DNA from: Polaromonas sp. CF318
Lineage (GTDB): Bacteria; Pseudomonadota; Gammaproteobacteria; Burkholderiales; Burkholderiaceae_C
Reading direction: 5' to 3'
Length of the DNA stretch: 37,595 nucleotides
Assembly (NCBI RefSeq): GCF_000282655.1
Contig: NZ_AKIV01000103.1
Location: 1-37,595, forward strand
The position numbers and the translations under genes are program-made. Position 1 is the stretch's first letter; the number at the start of each line of letters is the position of its first letter. Shown here piece after piece: positions 25,273 to 34,925 of this stretch. The notes under the pieces were generated by a model. It was not told where the DNA came from. It did no database searches and saw only the letters and a list, made by a program, of their open reading frames with translations.

Positions 25273-25695
25273 ATGGACGATATCGACCGCCAACTGCTGT
25301 CCCTGCTGCGCGACAACGCCCGGGCCACCGTCGCCTCGCTGGCCAAGGTGTTGCGGGTCTCGCGCGGCACGGTGCAGAACCGGCTGGCCAAACTGGAGGC
25401 CGACGGCACCATCACCGGTTACACGGTGCGGCTCAAGCCCCAGGCCGAAGGCCACCGCATACGCGCCTTCATGACGGTGGCGGTCGAAGGTAACCGCACG
25501 GCGGCCGTGCTGACTGCCTTGCGCGGCGATCCGGCCGTGAGCGCCCTGCACACCACCAACGGCCGATGGGACATGGTGGCCGAACTGCAGGCCGACAGCC
25601 TGGAAGCCTTTGACAGTGTGCTGAGCCGTATACGCCTGCTCGAAGGCATTGCCAACACTGAAACCAGCCTGCTGTTGTCGACCAGCAAACTCTGA
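25273..25695 (+). CDS. Lrp/AsnC family transcriptional regulator (arginine/ornithine set)
   Basis: A 140-residue regulator with an N-terminal helix-turn-helix (MDDIDRQLLSLLRDNARATV and VSRGTVQNRLAKLEADG, about 1-47) and a C-terminal RAM ligand-binding domain. It is divergent from ornithine cyclodeaminase across a palindrome-rich gap, so ocd-rocF-ctlX is its likely target and arginine, ornithine or citrulline its likely effector. No Shine-Dalgarno sequence precedes the ATG; TAAAAT 6 bases upstream suggests a leaderless mRNA. Confidence 0.93.
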   Translation: MDDIDRQLLSLLRDNARATVASLAKVLRVSRGTVQNRLAKLEADGTITGYTVRLKPQAEGHRIRAFMTVAVEGNRTAAVLTALRGDPAVSALHTTNGRWDMVAELQADSLEAFDSVLSRIRLLEGIANTETSLLLSTSKL

Positions 25696-25718
25696 CCGGC
25701 TCGCACAAGCCCACCCGC

Positions 25719-25724
25719 TAAACT
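25719..25724 (+). promoter_or_regulatory. Candidate -10 element for leaderless holA
   Basis: TAAACT lies 7 bases before the holA ATG, which has no Shine-Dalgarno sequence. No clear -35 is seen. If used, holA is transcribed apart from lrp with the ATG at the 5' end. Confidence 0.35.
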
Positions 25725-25731
25725 CCGTCCC

Positions 25732-26823
25732 ATGAATCTGGCCCCCGCCCAACTCCAGGAGCACCTCAAGCGCGGCTTGAAGAGCCTGTACACCCTGCAC
25801 GGCGACGAGCCCCTGCTGGTGCAGGAGTTCGCTGACGCGCTGCGCGCCGCGGCGCGCGCCCAGGGCTACACCGAGCGCACGGTGCACACCGTGGCCGGCG
25901 CGCACTTCGACTGGAGCGAGGTGCTGGCCAGCGGCGGCTCCTTGAGCCTGTTCGCCGACAAGCAGATCGTCGAGATCCGCATCCCCAGCGGCAAGCCCGG
26001 CAAGGACGGCTCGGTCGCGCTGCAGCAGATCGCCGAGCGCGCGCAGGGCGACGACAGCACGCTCACCTTGGTCATGCTGCCGCGACTGGACAGCATGACG
26101 GCCAAGGGCGCCTGGTTCGGCGCGCTCGAGAGCTTCGGCATCACCGTCAAGTTCGACCCGATCGACAGGCGCAGCCTGCCGCAGTGGATCGCCCAGCGCC
26201 TGCAGCAGCAAGGCCAGCGCGTGGCCGCCGGCGAGGAAGGCCAGCGCACGCTGCAGTTTTTCGCCGACCGGGTCGAGGGCAACCTGCTGGCGGCGCACCA
26301 GGAAATCCAGAAGCTGGGCCTGCTCTACCCGGCCCAGTCGGGCGGCAGCGACGGCATCCTCAGCTTCGACCAGGTCGAAAACGCCGTGCTCAACGTGGCA
26401 CGCTACGACGTCTTCAAGCTCTCCGAAGCCGTGCTGGGGGGCCAGGCTGTGCGCGTGGCACGCATGCTGGACGGCCTGCAGTCCGAGGGCGAATCCGAAG
26501 TGCTGGTGCACTGGGCGCTGGCTGAAGATATCCGCAGCATGAAGCGCGTGAAAGATGCCATTAGCGCCGGCCGGCCCATGCCCATGGCGCTGCGCGAAAA
26601 CCGCGTCTGGGGCATCAAGGAAAAACTGTTCGAGCGCGTGCTGCCGCACATCGGCGACACCACCCTGGCCAACCTGCTGCACGCCGCCCACAAGGTCGAC
26701 GGCATCGTCAAGGGCCTGAAGCAGCCTGACTGGCCCGCCGACGGCTGGCAGGCCCTGCACCGGCTGGCCGGCATGGTCTGCGAGCAATGCGCCGCGCCGG
26801 TCCGCAGTACTCGGCAGGCATAG
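25732..26823 (+). CDS. holA: DNA polymerase III subunit delta
   Basis: HolA is the delta subunit of the clamp loader and opens the beta clamp during replication. The 363-residue protein (E. coli 343) begins MNLAPAQLQEHLKRGLKSLY and has TLHGDEPLLVQEFADALR near residue 20, the usual delta start, then VEGNLLAAHQEIQKLGLL near 177 and ALAEDIRSMK near 263. In most proteobacteria it follows leuS-lptE; here ctlX, rocF, ocd and lrp lie in between. Confidence 0.94.
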   Translation: MNLAPAQLQEHLKRGLKSLYTLHGDEPLLVQEFADALRAAARAQGYTERTVHTVAGAHFDWSEVLASGGSLSLFADKQIVEIRIPSGKPGKDGSVALQQIAERAQGDDSTLTLVMLPRLDSMTAKGAWFGALESFGITVKFDPIDRRSLPQWIAQRLQQQGQRVAAGEEGQRTLQFFADRVEGNLLAAHQEIQKLGLLYPAQSGGSDGILSFDQVENAVLNVARYDVFKLSEAVLGGQAVRVARMLDGLQSEGESEVLVHWALAEDIRSMKRVKDAISAGRPMPMALRENRVWGIKEKLFERVLPHIGDTTLANLLHAAHKVDGIVKGLKQPDWPADGWQALHRLAGMVCEQCAAPVRSTRQA

Positions 26824-26855
26824 CCCCCAGCGCCGTGGGCACCCACCGGCAGGCC

Positions 26856-26861
26856 TAAAAT
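26856..26861 (+). promoter_or_regulatory. Candidate -10 element for leaderless proA
   Basis: TAAAAT lies 6 bases before the proA ATG, and no Shine-Dalgarno sequence is present. A start 7 bases after the hexamer would be the A of the ATG. No consensus -35 is visible. Confidence 0.4.
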
Positions 26862-26867
26862 GGCCCC

Positions 26868-28190
26868 ATGAACGCGCCCGACTCCCACCAAGCCCTTTCT
26901 TCTTCCAGCGATATCGCCGGCGACGTCGCTGGCCTGATGGAACTGCTGGGCTCCCGGGCCAAAGCGGCTTCGGCCGAGATCGCGCGCGCACCGGCCGCCG
27001 CCAAAAACAAGGCCTTGCTGAACCTGGCCAAGTCGCTGCGCAAAAACACGGCGGTGCTGGAAACCGCCAACCAGCGCGACCTGGAGCGCGCTACAACCGC
27101 GGGCCTGGCCGGCCCCCTGCTGGACCGGCTCAAGCTCACGCCCAAGATCATTGACACCGTGGCCCAGGGCTGCGAACAGCTGGCCGCCATGGCCGACGTG
27201 ATCGGCGACATCATCGGCATGAAGGAGCAGCCCAGCGGCATACGCGTGGGCCAGATGCGCGTGCCCATCGGGGTCTTCGGCATGATTTACGAAAGCCGGC
27301 CCAATGTGACGATAGAGGCCGCCTCGCTCGCGATCAAGAGCGGCAACGCCTGCATTCTGCGCGGCGGCTCGGAAGCCATCGAATCGAACAAGGCGCTGGC
27401 CGCGCTGGTGCAGCAAGCCCTGGCCGACGCCGACCTGCCGCCCGATGCCGTACTGCTGGTGCCCACCACCGACCGCGAGGCCGTCGGGCGGCTGATCGCC
27501 ATGCCGCAGTATGTGGACGTCATCATCCCGCGCGGCGGCAAAGGCCTGATTGAACGCATCAGCCGCGACGCCAGGGTGCCCGTCATCAAGCACCTGGACG
27601 GCAACTGCCATGTGTACGTCGACGACCCTTGCGACCTGGAGATGGCCGTCAAGGTCGCCGACAACGCCAAGACGCAGAAATACAGCCCCTGCAATGCCAG
27701 CGAAGGCCTGCTGGTGGCGCGCGGCGTGGCCGCCGCCTTCCTGCCGAAAATCGGCGCTATTTACGCTGCCAAGGGCGTGGAGATGCGCTGCGACCCGGAG
27801 GCGCTGGCCATTCTGTCCAAGGTGAAAAATGCCAACACCCTGGCCGCCACCGAGCAGGACTGGTACGAGGAATACCTGGCGCCCATCATCAGCATCAAGG
27901 TGGTCGAAGGCATTGACGAAGCCATCGCCCACATCAACCACTACTCCAGCCACCACACCGACGCCATCCTGACCCGCGACCACATGCACGCCCAGCGCTT
28001 TCTGCGCGAGGTGGATTCGGCCAGCGTCATGGTGAATGCGAGCACCCGCTTCGCCGATGGCTTCGAGTTCGGGCTGGGCGCCGAGATCGGCATCAGCACG
28101 GACAAGTTCCATGCGCGCGGGCCGGTCGGCATTGAGGGCCTCACCTCCCTCAAGTATGTGGTGCTGGGCCAGGGCGAAGTGCGCTCCTGA
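26868..28190 (+). CDS. proA: Gamma-glutamyl phosphate reductase
   Basis: ProA reduces gamma-glutamyl phosphate to glutamate semialdehyde, the second step of proline synthesis. The 440-residue product (E. coli 417) has about 20 extra N-terminal residues, then [20 protein letters not shown] near residue 137 and the catalytic cysteine C275 in [12 protein letters not shown], ending with the family's [11 protein letters not shown]. proB is not next to it. A likely terminator follows at 28198-28227. Confidence 0.96.
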   Translation: MNAPDSHQALSSSSDIAGDVAGLMELLGSRAKAASAEIARAPAAAKNKALLNLAKSLRKNTAVLETANQRDLERATTAGLAGPLLDRLKLTPKIIDTVAQGCEQLAAMADVIGDIIGMKEQPSGIRVGQMRVPIGVFGMIYESRPNVTIEAASLAIKSGNACILRGGSEAIESNKALAALVQQALADADLPPDAVLLVPTTDREAVGRLIAMPQYVDVIIPRGGKGLIERISRDARVPVIKHLDGNCHVYVDDPCDLEMAVKVADNAKTQKYSPCNASEGLLVARGVAAAFLPKIGAIYAAKGVEMRCDPEALAILSKVKNANTLAATEQDWYEEYLAPIISIKVVEGIDEAIAHINHYSSHHTDAILTRDHMHAQRFLREVDSASVMVNASTRFADGFEFGLGAEIGISTDKFHARGPVGIEGLTSLKYVVLGQGEVRS

Positions 28191-28197
28191 GGGCATG

Positions 28198-28227
28198 CCG
28201 GGCCGCGAATGCGGTCCACGGATTTTT
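28198..28227 (+). terminator. Probable terminator after proA
   Basis: CCGGGCCGC and GCGGTCC-A-CGG form a GC-rich stem with one G-T pair, one bulged A and a GAAT loop, followed by ATTTTT. It lies 8 bases after the proA stop. Confidence 0.55.
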
Positions 28228-28342
28228 GGATGGCTTGACCGGCGTTACCCCTTGTAACCCCAGGATGCCGTCCCAATCTCCCTAGAATTCGGTCAGCTAT
28301 AGCCGAAGCAAATAACAGAATCACCCTATCGAAAGTGGCCGA
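28228..28342 (+). promoter_or_regulatory. Upstream region of gshA
   Basis: This region holds GTTAC-CCCTT-GTAAC (28244-28258), an operator-like inverted repeat, and TAGAAT (28283-28288), a possible -10 with no well-spaced -35. It becomes richer in A and T toward the gene. No Shine-Dalgarno sequence is clear before the ATG at 28343. Confidence 0.3.
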
Positions 28343-29638
28343 ATGGTTCCGCACCTCATCACCGCCCTGAACGGCCCCATCAACGAACTCGAACAACGCG
28401 TACTGGACTCCACCCCGGCCATCGAGCGCTGGTTCCGGCTGGAGTGGATGGAGCACACGCCGCCGTTTTACAGCTCGGTCGACATCCGCAACGCGGGCTT
28501 CAAGCTGGCCCCGGTGGACACCAACCTGTATCCCGGCGGCTGGAACAACCTCACGCCTGAAATGCTGCCGCTGGCGGTGCAGGCAGCCATGGCCGCGATC
28601 GAAAAAATCTGTCCCGAGGCGCGCAACCTGCTGGTCGTGCCCGAGAACCACACGCGCAACAGCTTTTACCTGTCCAATGTGCTGCAGCTCAAGCGCATCT
28701 TCCACCAGGCGGGCCTGAACGTGCGCTTCGGCTCGCTGAGCCCCGACATCAAGGCGCCCACCACGCTGAACCTGCCGACCGGCGAGACCATCACCATCGA
28801 GCCGCTGATACGCACCGACCGGCGCCTGGGCCTGAAGGACTTCGACCCCTGCACCATCCTGCTGAACAACGACCTGTCGGCCGGCATCCCGGGCATCCTG
28901 GAAGACGTCAACGAGCAGTACCTGCTGCCGCCGCTGCACGCGGGCTGGTCGGTGCGCCGCAAATCGCACCACTTCAAGGCTTACGAAGAAATCTCCAAGC
29001 GCTTCGGCAAGCTGCTGGGCATAGACCCCTGGCTGATCAACCCCATGTACGCGCAGTGCGGCGAGGTCAACTTCGCCGAGAACACCGGTATGGAGTGCCT
29101 GACCACCAATGTCGACGCGCTGCTGACCAAGATCAAGCGCAAGTACAAGGAATACGGCATCAACGAAAAGCCCTTTGTCGTCGTCAAGGCCGACAACGGC
29201 ACCTACGGCATGGGCATCATGACGGTGCGCGACGTCAAGGACCTGGACGCGCTGAACCGCAAGACCAAGAACAAGATGAGCACCACCAAGGACGGCCAGG
29301 CGCTGTCGGAAGTGATCATCCAGGAAGGCGTGCTGACCAACGAGCGCGTCAACGACGCGGTGGCCGAACCCGTGGTCTACATGATGGACCGCTATGTGGT
29401 CGGCGGCTTTTACCGCGTGCATGCCGAGCGCGGGGTGGACGAAAACCTCAACGCGCCCGGCGCCAGTTTTGTGCCGCTGGCCTTCGCCGACAGCGGCCGC
29501 CTGCCGCAGCCCGGCGAAAAACCCGGCTCCAGCAGCCCCAACCGCTTCTATATGTATGGCGTGATCGCCCGGCTGGCCATGCTGGCGGCGAGCTACGAAC
29601 TCGAAGCCACCGACCCGGACGCCGAGGTGTATGACTGA
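28343..29638 (+). CDS. gshA: Glutamate--cysteine ligase, proteobacterial GshA type
   Basis: This enzyme joins glutamate and cysteine in the first step of glutathione synthesis. The 431-residue product belongs to the betaproteobacterial/Acidithiobacillus GshA family (not the E. coli type): SVDIRNAGFKLAPVDTNLYPGGWNNL in two blocks near residue 45, VVPENHTRNSFYLSNV near 98, and KPFVVVKADNGTYGMGIMTV near 275, which resembles an ATP-grasp loop. gshB usually follows in relatives; here a repeat region and kup follow instead. Confidence 0.95.
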   Translation: MVPHLITALNGPINELEQRVLDSTPAIERWFRLEWMEHTPPFYSSVDIRNAGFKLAPVDTNLYPGGWNNLTPEMLPLAVQAAMAAIEKICPEARNLLVVPENHTRNSFYLSNVLQLKRIFHQAGLNVRFGSLSPDIKAPTTLNLPTGETITIEPLIRTDRRLGLKDFDPCTILLNNDLSAGIPGILEDVNEQYLLPPLHAGWSVRRKSHHFKAYEEISKRFGKLLGIDPWLINPMYAQCGEVNFAENTGMECLTTNVDALLTKIKRKYKEYGINEKPFVVVKADNGTYGMGIMTVRDVKDLDALNRKTKNKMSTTKDGQALSEVIIQEGVLTNERVNDAVAEPVVYMMDRYVVGGFYRVHAERGVDENLNAPGASFVPLAFADSGRLPQPGEKPGSSSPNRFYMYGVIARLAMLAASYELEATDPDAEVYD

Positions 29639-29648
29639 TACCCCTGTC

Positions 29649-29740
29649 GTTCCCACTTCGCTGCGCTGCGCGTAGTGCCTTTTCCCCTTGCAGGGGACGC
29701 CGCGGGGCATCCGGCAAAGCCGGTCTGCCCCGCGGCGGCT
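29649..29740 (-). repeat. GC-rich dispersed intergenic repeat, copy 3
   Basis: This copy begins just after gshA. It includes CCCC-TTGCA-GGGG (29684-29696) and a long hairpin: an 11-bp perfect outer stem GCCGCGGGGCA (29699-29709) with TGCCCCGCGGC (29726-29736), enclosing CCGGC-AAA-GCCGG (29711-29723). Its reverse complement has the CCGGCTTTGCCGG core of copies 2 and 4. It could end gshA transcription, though no T run follows. Confidence 0.6.
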
Positions 29741-30014
29741 GACATAGTCGATCCCAACCCATAGCGGGCGCGCATAGGCAGCTACTGAAAAGGTAGCACT
29801 TCCGAACAGAGTGCCGCCCCAGCTCCTGGAGCTGCCGGGCGCCCACTTTTGTTACAAGTTGTTGCGGTGCAACAAAATCGGGATTAGTTGGATTTAGGGG
29901 TGCCCGCCGACTTGCAAGCCGGGCCCCCGGGCGCAAAATAGCGTTCCCAAAGGTAACCATTCCCGCTGCTTCGGACCCGCTTGAACGGGCCGGGCGCAAA
30001 GACGGGAAGTTTTT
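29741..30014 (+). promoter_or_regulatory. kup upstream region and leader
   Basis: TTGTTGC-GGT-GCAACAA (29859-29875) is a perfect 7-bp inverted repeat. TTGCAA (29912-29917) and CAAAAT (29934-29939), 16 bases apart, are a fair promoter that would give a leader of about 68 nt. That leader contains the stem CGG-A-CCCG / CGGGCCG (29972-29992) and GGGAAG (30004-30009) as ribosome binding site. The words GGGCGCAAA occur twice (29929-29937 and 29992-30000). I could not assign it to a known riboswitch class. Confidence 0.4.
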
Positions 30015-31883
30015 GTGTCTAGTCAAAAATCATCACTCGCGGCGCTCACCCTGGGCGCCATCGGTGTCGTCTACGGCGACATCGGAACCTCCCCTCTTTA
30101 CGCGTTCAAGGAGGTCTTCGGCAGCGGTCATGTACCCATCACGACGGCAAATGTGCTGGGTGTGCTGTCGTTGTTTTTCTGGACGCTCACGGTGGTGGTG
30201 TCCATCAAGTATGTGGCGCTCATCATGCGGGCCGACAATGCAGGCGAAGGGGGCTTGATGGCCTTGCTGGCCCTGGCATCCCAATCGGTCAAGGACCGTC
30301 CACAACTGCGCAAGGCGATGCTGATCCTGGGCGTGTTTGGTGTGGCCCTGTTTTTTGGCGACGGGGTCATTACGCCGGCGATCTCCGTGCTCTCGGCTGT
30401 GGAAGGGCTTGAAATCATCACGCCGGCCGCCAAACCCTATGTCGTCCCCATTTCCCTGCTGGTGCTGTTCATTCTTTTCGCGGTGCAAAAACGCGGCACC
30501 GCAGATATCGGCAAATTTTTTGGGCCTGTGACGGTATTCTGGTTTCTGGCCATAGCGGCCACGGGTGTGCTGCAAATTATCGAAAACCCCGGCGTACTGG
30601 CGGCTGTCGCTCCGTGGTATGCCCTGCGCTTTGCGATGGAGCACTACGGAATTGCTTTCATCACGCTGGGCGCCGTGTTCCTGTGCGTTACGGGGGCCGA
30701 AGCGCTTTACGCGGACATGGGACATTTCGGAAAGCTGCCCATCCGGCTGGCCTGGTTTGCGCTGGTCATGCCGTCCCTGATGCTCAACTACTTTGGACAG
30801 GGAGCGCTGGTCCTGGCGAACCCCAAGGCGGCCAGCAATCCGTTTTACCTCATGACGCCGGACTGGGCGCTCATTCCCATGGTGGTGCTGGCGACACTGG
30901 CCACGGTCATTGCCTCCCAGGCCCTGATTTCCGGGGCGTTTTCAGCCACCAAACAGACCATTCAACTGGGTTTTCTGCCGCGCCTGAGCATTCTGCACAC
31001 CTCCATCCGTGAAACCGGGCAAATCTATATTCCCGCCGTGAACTGGGCCCTCCTGGCCGGGGTCGTGATGGCCGTGCTGATGTTCGGATCTTCCTCAGCC
31101 CTGGCAGCGGCGTATGGCATTTCGGTGAGCCTGCTCATGGTGATCACCACCATCCTGACATTCTTTGTGATCCGTTTTGGCTGGGGATATCCGTTGCCCT
31201 TGTGCATCGCCGCGACCGGTTGCTTCTTTATGGTCGATATCGCGTTCTTTGCATCCAATGCGCTGAAGATTGCCCATGGTGGATGGTTCCCGTTGGCGAT
31301 GGCCGGGGTTCTGTACATGGTCATGACCACCTGGAAGCAAGGCCGCAGCATCCTCAATGAAAAGCTGCGCACCGATGCTGTCGATCTGCCCAGCTTCCTC
31401 GATGCCGTGTTCGTCAGCCCGCCCGTCAGGGTGGAAGGCACGGCGGTCTTCCTGACCGCCGAGCCCGGCACCGTCCCGAATGCGCTGTTGCACAACCTCA
31501 AGCACAACAAGGTGCTGCACGCGCAGAACCTGTTCGTGACGGTGCGCAACCACGAGGTGCCATGGATAGGCATGAACAAGCGCATCGAAATCGAATCGCT
31601 CGGGCATGACTGCTGGCAGGTCAAGGTGCACTACGGCTTCAAGAACGACCTGGACCTGCCCAAGGCCCTGCAGCAGATCAAGGGCCGCGGCTGCGAGCTG
31701 GAGTCCATGACCACCAGCTATTTTCTTTCGCGCGACACCGTGATCCCGACGATTGGCAGCGGCATGGCGCCGTGGCGCGAGAAGCTGTTCGCGCAGATGC
31801 ACCACAACGCGAGTGGAGCGGCGGATTTCCTGAATTTGCCGAACAACTCCGTGGTGGAGCTGGGCAGCAAGATAGAGATCTGA
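30015..31883 (+). CDS. kup: Low-affinity potassium uptake protein Kup
   Basis: Kup imports K+ with protons across the inner membrane. The 622-residue product has the family signature [13 protein letters not shown] at 21-33 and [19 protein letters not shown] near 116, about 12 membrane segments up to residue 440, and a cytosolic C-terminal domain starting near [17 protein letters not shown]. The GTG start has GGGAAG about 5 bases upstream. By eye the first two thirds use more AT-ending codons than the last third and the flanking genes, so partial replacement by recombination is possible. Confidence 0.95.
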   Translation: MSSQKSSLAALTLGAIGVVYGDIGTSPLYAFKEVFGSGHVPITTANVLGVLSLFFWTLTVVVSIKYVALIMRADNAGEGGLMALLALASQSVKDRPQLRKAMLILGVFGVALFFGDGVITPAISVLSAVEGLEIITPAAKPYVVPISLLVLFILFAVQKRGTADIGKFFGPVTVFWFLAIAATGVLQIIENPGVLAAVAPWYALRFAMEHYGIAFITLGAVFLCVTGAEALYADMGHFGKLPIRLAWFALVMPSLMLNYFGQGALVLANPKAASNPFYLMTPDWALIPMVVLATLATVIASQALISGAFSATKQTIQLGFLPRLSILHTSIRETGQIYIPAVNWALLAGVVMAVLMFGSSSALAAAYGISVSLLMVITTILTFFVIRFGWGYPLPLCIAATGCFFMVDIAFFASNALKIAHGGWFPLAMAGVLYMVMTTWKQGRSILNEKLRTDAVDLPSFLDAVFVSPPVRVEGTAVFLTAEPGTVPNALLHNLKHNKVLHAQNLFVTVRNHEVPWIGMNKRIEIESLGHDCWQVKVHYGFKNDLDLPKALQQIKGRGCELESMTTSYFLSRDTVIPTIGSGMAPWREKLFAQMHHNASGAADFLNLPNNSVVELGSKIEI

Positions 31884-31913
31884 CGCCTTGCCCGCGAGGG
31901 CGTGCGCAAACCC

Positions 31914-34901
31914 TCAAGCGCCGCCCGCCAGCAGCGCGGCATTCCCGCCCGCCGCCGTCGTATTCACCGTCACCGTCTGCTCGGCACAGAAACGGTAAAG
32001 GTAATGCGGCCCGCCTGCCTTGGGGCCGGTGCCGGAGAGCCCCTCTCCGCCAAACGGCTGCACCCCCACCACCGCGCCAATCATGTTGCGGTTCACATAA
32101 ATGTTGCCGACATGGGCCGCCGCGGCCAGCGCCTGTGCGCGGGAGTCGATGCGGGTCTGTATGCCCAGGGTCAGGCCGTAGCCCAGCGCGTTGATCTGCG
32201 CGATCACGGCCTGCGGGTCCTTGAGCTCGCCGCTGCCCCAGCGCACGACCTGCAGCACGGGGCCGAAGATTTCGTCTTTCACGTCGGACAGGCTGCGCAC
32301 TTCAAAGGCCGCGGGCGCAACCAGGTTGGCCAGGGGGCCGGACGCGGCCTGCTCGCGATCCGCCGGAGCGACCAGCACCTTGGCGCTTGTGCCCAGGCGC
32401 TGCAAATGCTTCTGGATGTTGTCAAAGGCCTCGCGGTCTATCACCGGGCCGACGTCGGTGGCGAGGTCGGCGGTCTCACCAGCCACCAGTTCCCGCGCCG
32501 CGCCTTTGATCATTTCTATCACGTGGTCGGCGATGCCTTCGTGCACGCACAGCAAACGCAGCGCCGAGCAGCGCTGGCCGGCGCTGCGAAACGCGCTTTG
32601 TACCACCGCGTCGGCGACCTGCTCGGGCAAGGCCGTGCTGTCGACCAGCATGGCGTTGATGCCGCCGGTTTCGGCGATCAGCGGGACGATGGGGCCATCC
32701 TTGGCGGCCAGCGCGCGGTTGATGATTTTCGCGACCTGGGTGGAGCCGGTGAACACCACGCCGGCCACCTGGGGCGCCGCCACCAGCGCCGCGCCCACGG
32801 TCTCGCCGGGGCCGTGCGCGAGCTGCAGCACGCCTTCGGGCACGCCGGCTTCATGCAGCAGCTTCACGGCCTCCCAGGCAATGCCGGGCGTCTGCTCGGC
32901 CGGCTTGGCCAGCACGGCGTTGCCGGTGGCCAGCGCGGCCGCGACCTGGCCGGTGAAAATGGCCAGCGGAAAATTCCAGGGGCTGATGCAGACCCAGACG
33001 CCGCGCGCCGCAAGGCGCAGTTCATTGGTCTCGCCGGTCGGGCCGGGCAGCGCCACCGGCCGCATGATGCGCTCGGCCTCATTGGCGTAGTAGCGCAAAA
33101 AGTCCACCGCCTCACGCACTTCCGACACGGCATCGCCCCAGGTCTTGAAGGCTTCCTTGACCAGCAGCGCGCAGAACTTGGGCATCTGCCGCTCCATCAC
33201 GTCGGCGGCGCGGCGCAGGATGGCCGCGCGCTCGGCCACGTCCACCTTGCTCCATGCCCGGCAGGCGCCGGCGCCTTTCTCCACGGCAGCCGCGGCCTGC
33301 CGCGGGTCAAACTCCGGCACCACGGGCACAGGGGTGGCGGCCAGCGCGGCCAGCAGCGGTGCGCGCATGCTGGCTACCGTGAGGTCCAGACCCAGGCTGT
33401 TGGGCCGGCCGGGGCCATAGAGCGCGGGCGGCAGCGGCAGCGAAGACTCGGGCTCCAGCCGCAGCGGCGAGGTCAGCAATTCGCCCATGCCGACCGACTC
33501 GTCGGCGAGCTGGTGCACAAAGGAAGAATTGGCGCCGTTCTCCAGCAGGCGGCGCACCAGGTAAGCCAGCAAGTCGCGGTGCGCGCCCACAGGGGCATAG
33601 ACGCGGCAGCTGATCAGCGGGTTCTTGAGCACCTCGCGGAACACGCCCTCGCCCATGCCGTGCAGGCGCTGCAGCTCGAAGGGCACGGCGTTGCGCGAAG
33701 CCATTTGCAAAATCGCGGCGATGGTCGCGGCATTGTGGCCGGCGAACTGCGGGTAAATCGCATCGGGCGCGGCCAGCAAGGCCTGCGCGCAGGCGAGGTA
33801 TGACACGTCGGTGTGGTGCTTGTGCGTGAACACCGGGTAATGCGGCAGGCCCATCTCCTGGGCGCGCTTGATTTCCGAATCCCAGTACGCGCCCTTGACC
33901 AGGCGGCACATCAGGCGCAGCTTGTACTTGCGGGCAATGGCGGTGACGTGGCCTATCAGGTCCAGCGCGCGCGTCTGGTAGGCCTGCATGGCCAGGCCGA
34001 AGCCCTGCCACTTGGGGTGGTGCTGCGCCACCAGCGCGGCCAGCGCTTCGAAAACGTCGAGCGAAAGCTCAAGCCGGTCGACTTCCTCGGCGTCTATCGT
34101 GAGGTTGATGTTGGCGCGCGCCGACAGCTCGCACAGGCCCCAGACGCGGGGGACCAGTTCGGCCATCACGCGTTCGCGCTGCGCGTCTTCATAACGCGGG
34201 TGCAGCGCGCTGAGCTTGATCGAGATGCCGTCGTTTTTTTCCGTAGCTCCGCTGCTGCTGGCGCCGGCCGCGATGGCCTGGATGGCATGGGTGTAGCTCG
34301 CCAGGTAGCGCAGCGCATCGGCGTCGGTGCGCGCGCCCTCACCCAGCATGTCGTAGCTGAAGCGCAAATTCGGGATTTTTTTGCGGCTGTCGTCGGCCTC
34401 GCCCATGGCGTCGCCAATCGTCTGGCCCAGCACAAATTGCCGGCCCAGCAGTTGCACGGCGCGCAGGGTGGCGGCCACGACGGTGCGCGCGCCCAGCTTG
34501 CTCATCAAATTGGGATGGCCGCCTTCGGGCAAAAACAGCTTGGACATCGCGATCGCGGAGGCCGACAGGCGCGCCATCACACCGTCGCCGGCGCCGTCGA
34601 AATCGGCGCGCCCCAATTGGTCGGCCGTCAGCGCAATCGCCGTTTCGGCATCCGGCACGCGCAGCAGGGCTTCGGCCAGGCGCATCAGGGCCAGGCCCTC
34701 GGCGCTGGAAATCGGGTATTCCTTGAGCAGGCTTTCCATGGCCCAGAAAGGCGGTGGGTTGTCGCGCACGGCCTGTACCCAGGGCTGGGCCGAATGCGCG
34801 GCCGCCGCCCAGTCCAGCGCGCCGGCCAGGCTTCGCAACTGGCCGGCCACGATCTCGGGTTCGGGGCGGTAGGGGAAAGGCAGGCGCGGGGAGGTGAACA
34901 T
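31914..34901 (-). CDS. putA: Bifunctional proline dehydrogenase / L-glutamate-semialdehyde dehydrogenase PutA (short form)
   Basis: PutA oxidises proline to glutamate in two steps, with FAD then NAD, at the membrane. The 995-residue product is the short type (about 1000 aa, as in Bradyrhizobium), lacking the N-terminal ribbon-helix-helix DNA-binding domain and the C-terminal extension of E. coli PutA (1320). The proline dehydrogenase part shows CRLVKGAYWDSEIKRAQ, VFTHKHHTDVSYLACAQALL and the FAD-site YPQFAGHN; the aldehyde dehydrogenase part shows ISPWNFPLAIFTGQ, GSTQVAK and the catalytic cysteine C778 in SAGQRCSALR. I chose the ATG at 34901 because GGAG lies about 7 bases upstream; the ATG at 34913 and GTG at 34925 are alternatives. 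Confidence 0.96.
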   Translation of the reverse strand: MFTSPRLPFPYRPEPEIVAGQLRSLAGALDWAAAAHSAQPWVQAVRDNPPPFWAMESLLKEYPISSAEGLALMRLAEALLRVPDAETAIALTADQLGRADFDGAGDGVMARLSASAIAMSKLFLPEGGHPNLMSKLGARTVVAATLRAVQLLGRQFVLGQTIGDAMGEADDSRKKIPNLRFSYDMLGEGARTDADALRYLASYTHAIQAIAAGASSSGATEKNDGISIKLSALHPRYEDAQRERVMAELVPRVWGLCELSARANINLTIDAEEVDRLELSLDVFEALAALVAQHHPKWQGFGLAMQAYQTRALDLIGHVTAIARKYKLRLMCRLVKGAYWDSEIKRAQEMGLPHYPVFTHKHHTDVSYLACAQALLAAPDAIYPQFAGHNAATIAAILQMASRNAVPFELQRLHGMGEGVFREVLKNPLISCRVYAPVGAHRDLLAYLVRRLLENGANSSFVHQLADESVGMGELLTSPLRLEPESSLPLPPALYGPGRPNSLGLDLTVASMRAPLLAALAATPVPVVPEFDPRQAAAAVEKGAGACRAWSKVDVAERAAILRRAADVMERQMPKFCALLVKEAFKTWGDAVSEVREAVDFLRYYANEAERIMRPVALPGPTGETNELRLAARGVWVCISPWNFPLAIFTGQVAAALATGNAVLAKPAEQTPGIAWEAVKLLHEAGVPEGVLQLAHGPGETVGAALVAAPQVAGVVFTGSTQVAKIINRALAAKDGPIVPLIAETGGINAMLVDSTALPEQVADAVVQSAFRSAGQRCSALRLLCVHEGIADHVIEMIKGAARELVAGETADLATDVGPVIDREAFDNIQKHLQRLGTSAKVLVAPADREQAASGPLANLVAPAAFEVRSLSDVKDEIFGPVLQVVRWGSGELKDPQAVIAQINALGYGLTLGIQTRIDSRAQALAAAAHVGNIYVNRNMIGAVVGVQPFGGEGLSGTGPKAGGPHYLYRFCAEQTVTVNTTAAGGNAALLAGGA

Positions 34902-34925
34902 CAGGGGCTCCATGGAGGATTTCAC

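Noticed and set aside
25207..26991. 594-residue minus-strand frame opposite lrp and holA
   Set aside because: It covers two well-supported genes on the other strand and has no domain of its own.
29931..30014. Cyclic-di-GMP or ydaO-type riboswitch before kup, suggested by GCGCAAAGACGGG
   Set aside because: Only a short word resembles those classes; the other conserved helices and joining sequences are absent.
31902..33803. 633-residue open frame on the plus strand opposite putA
   Set aside because: Same effect: composition typical of an antisense frame, and putA is intact on the other strand.
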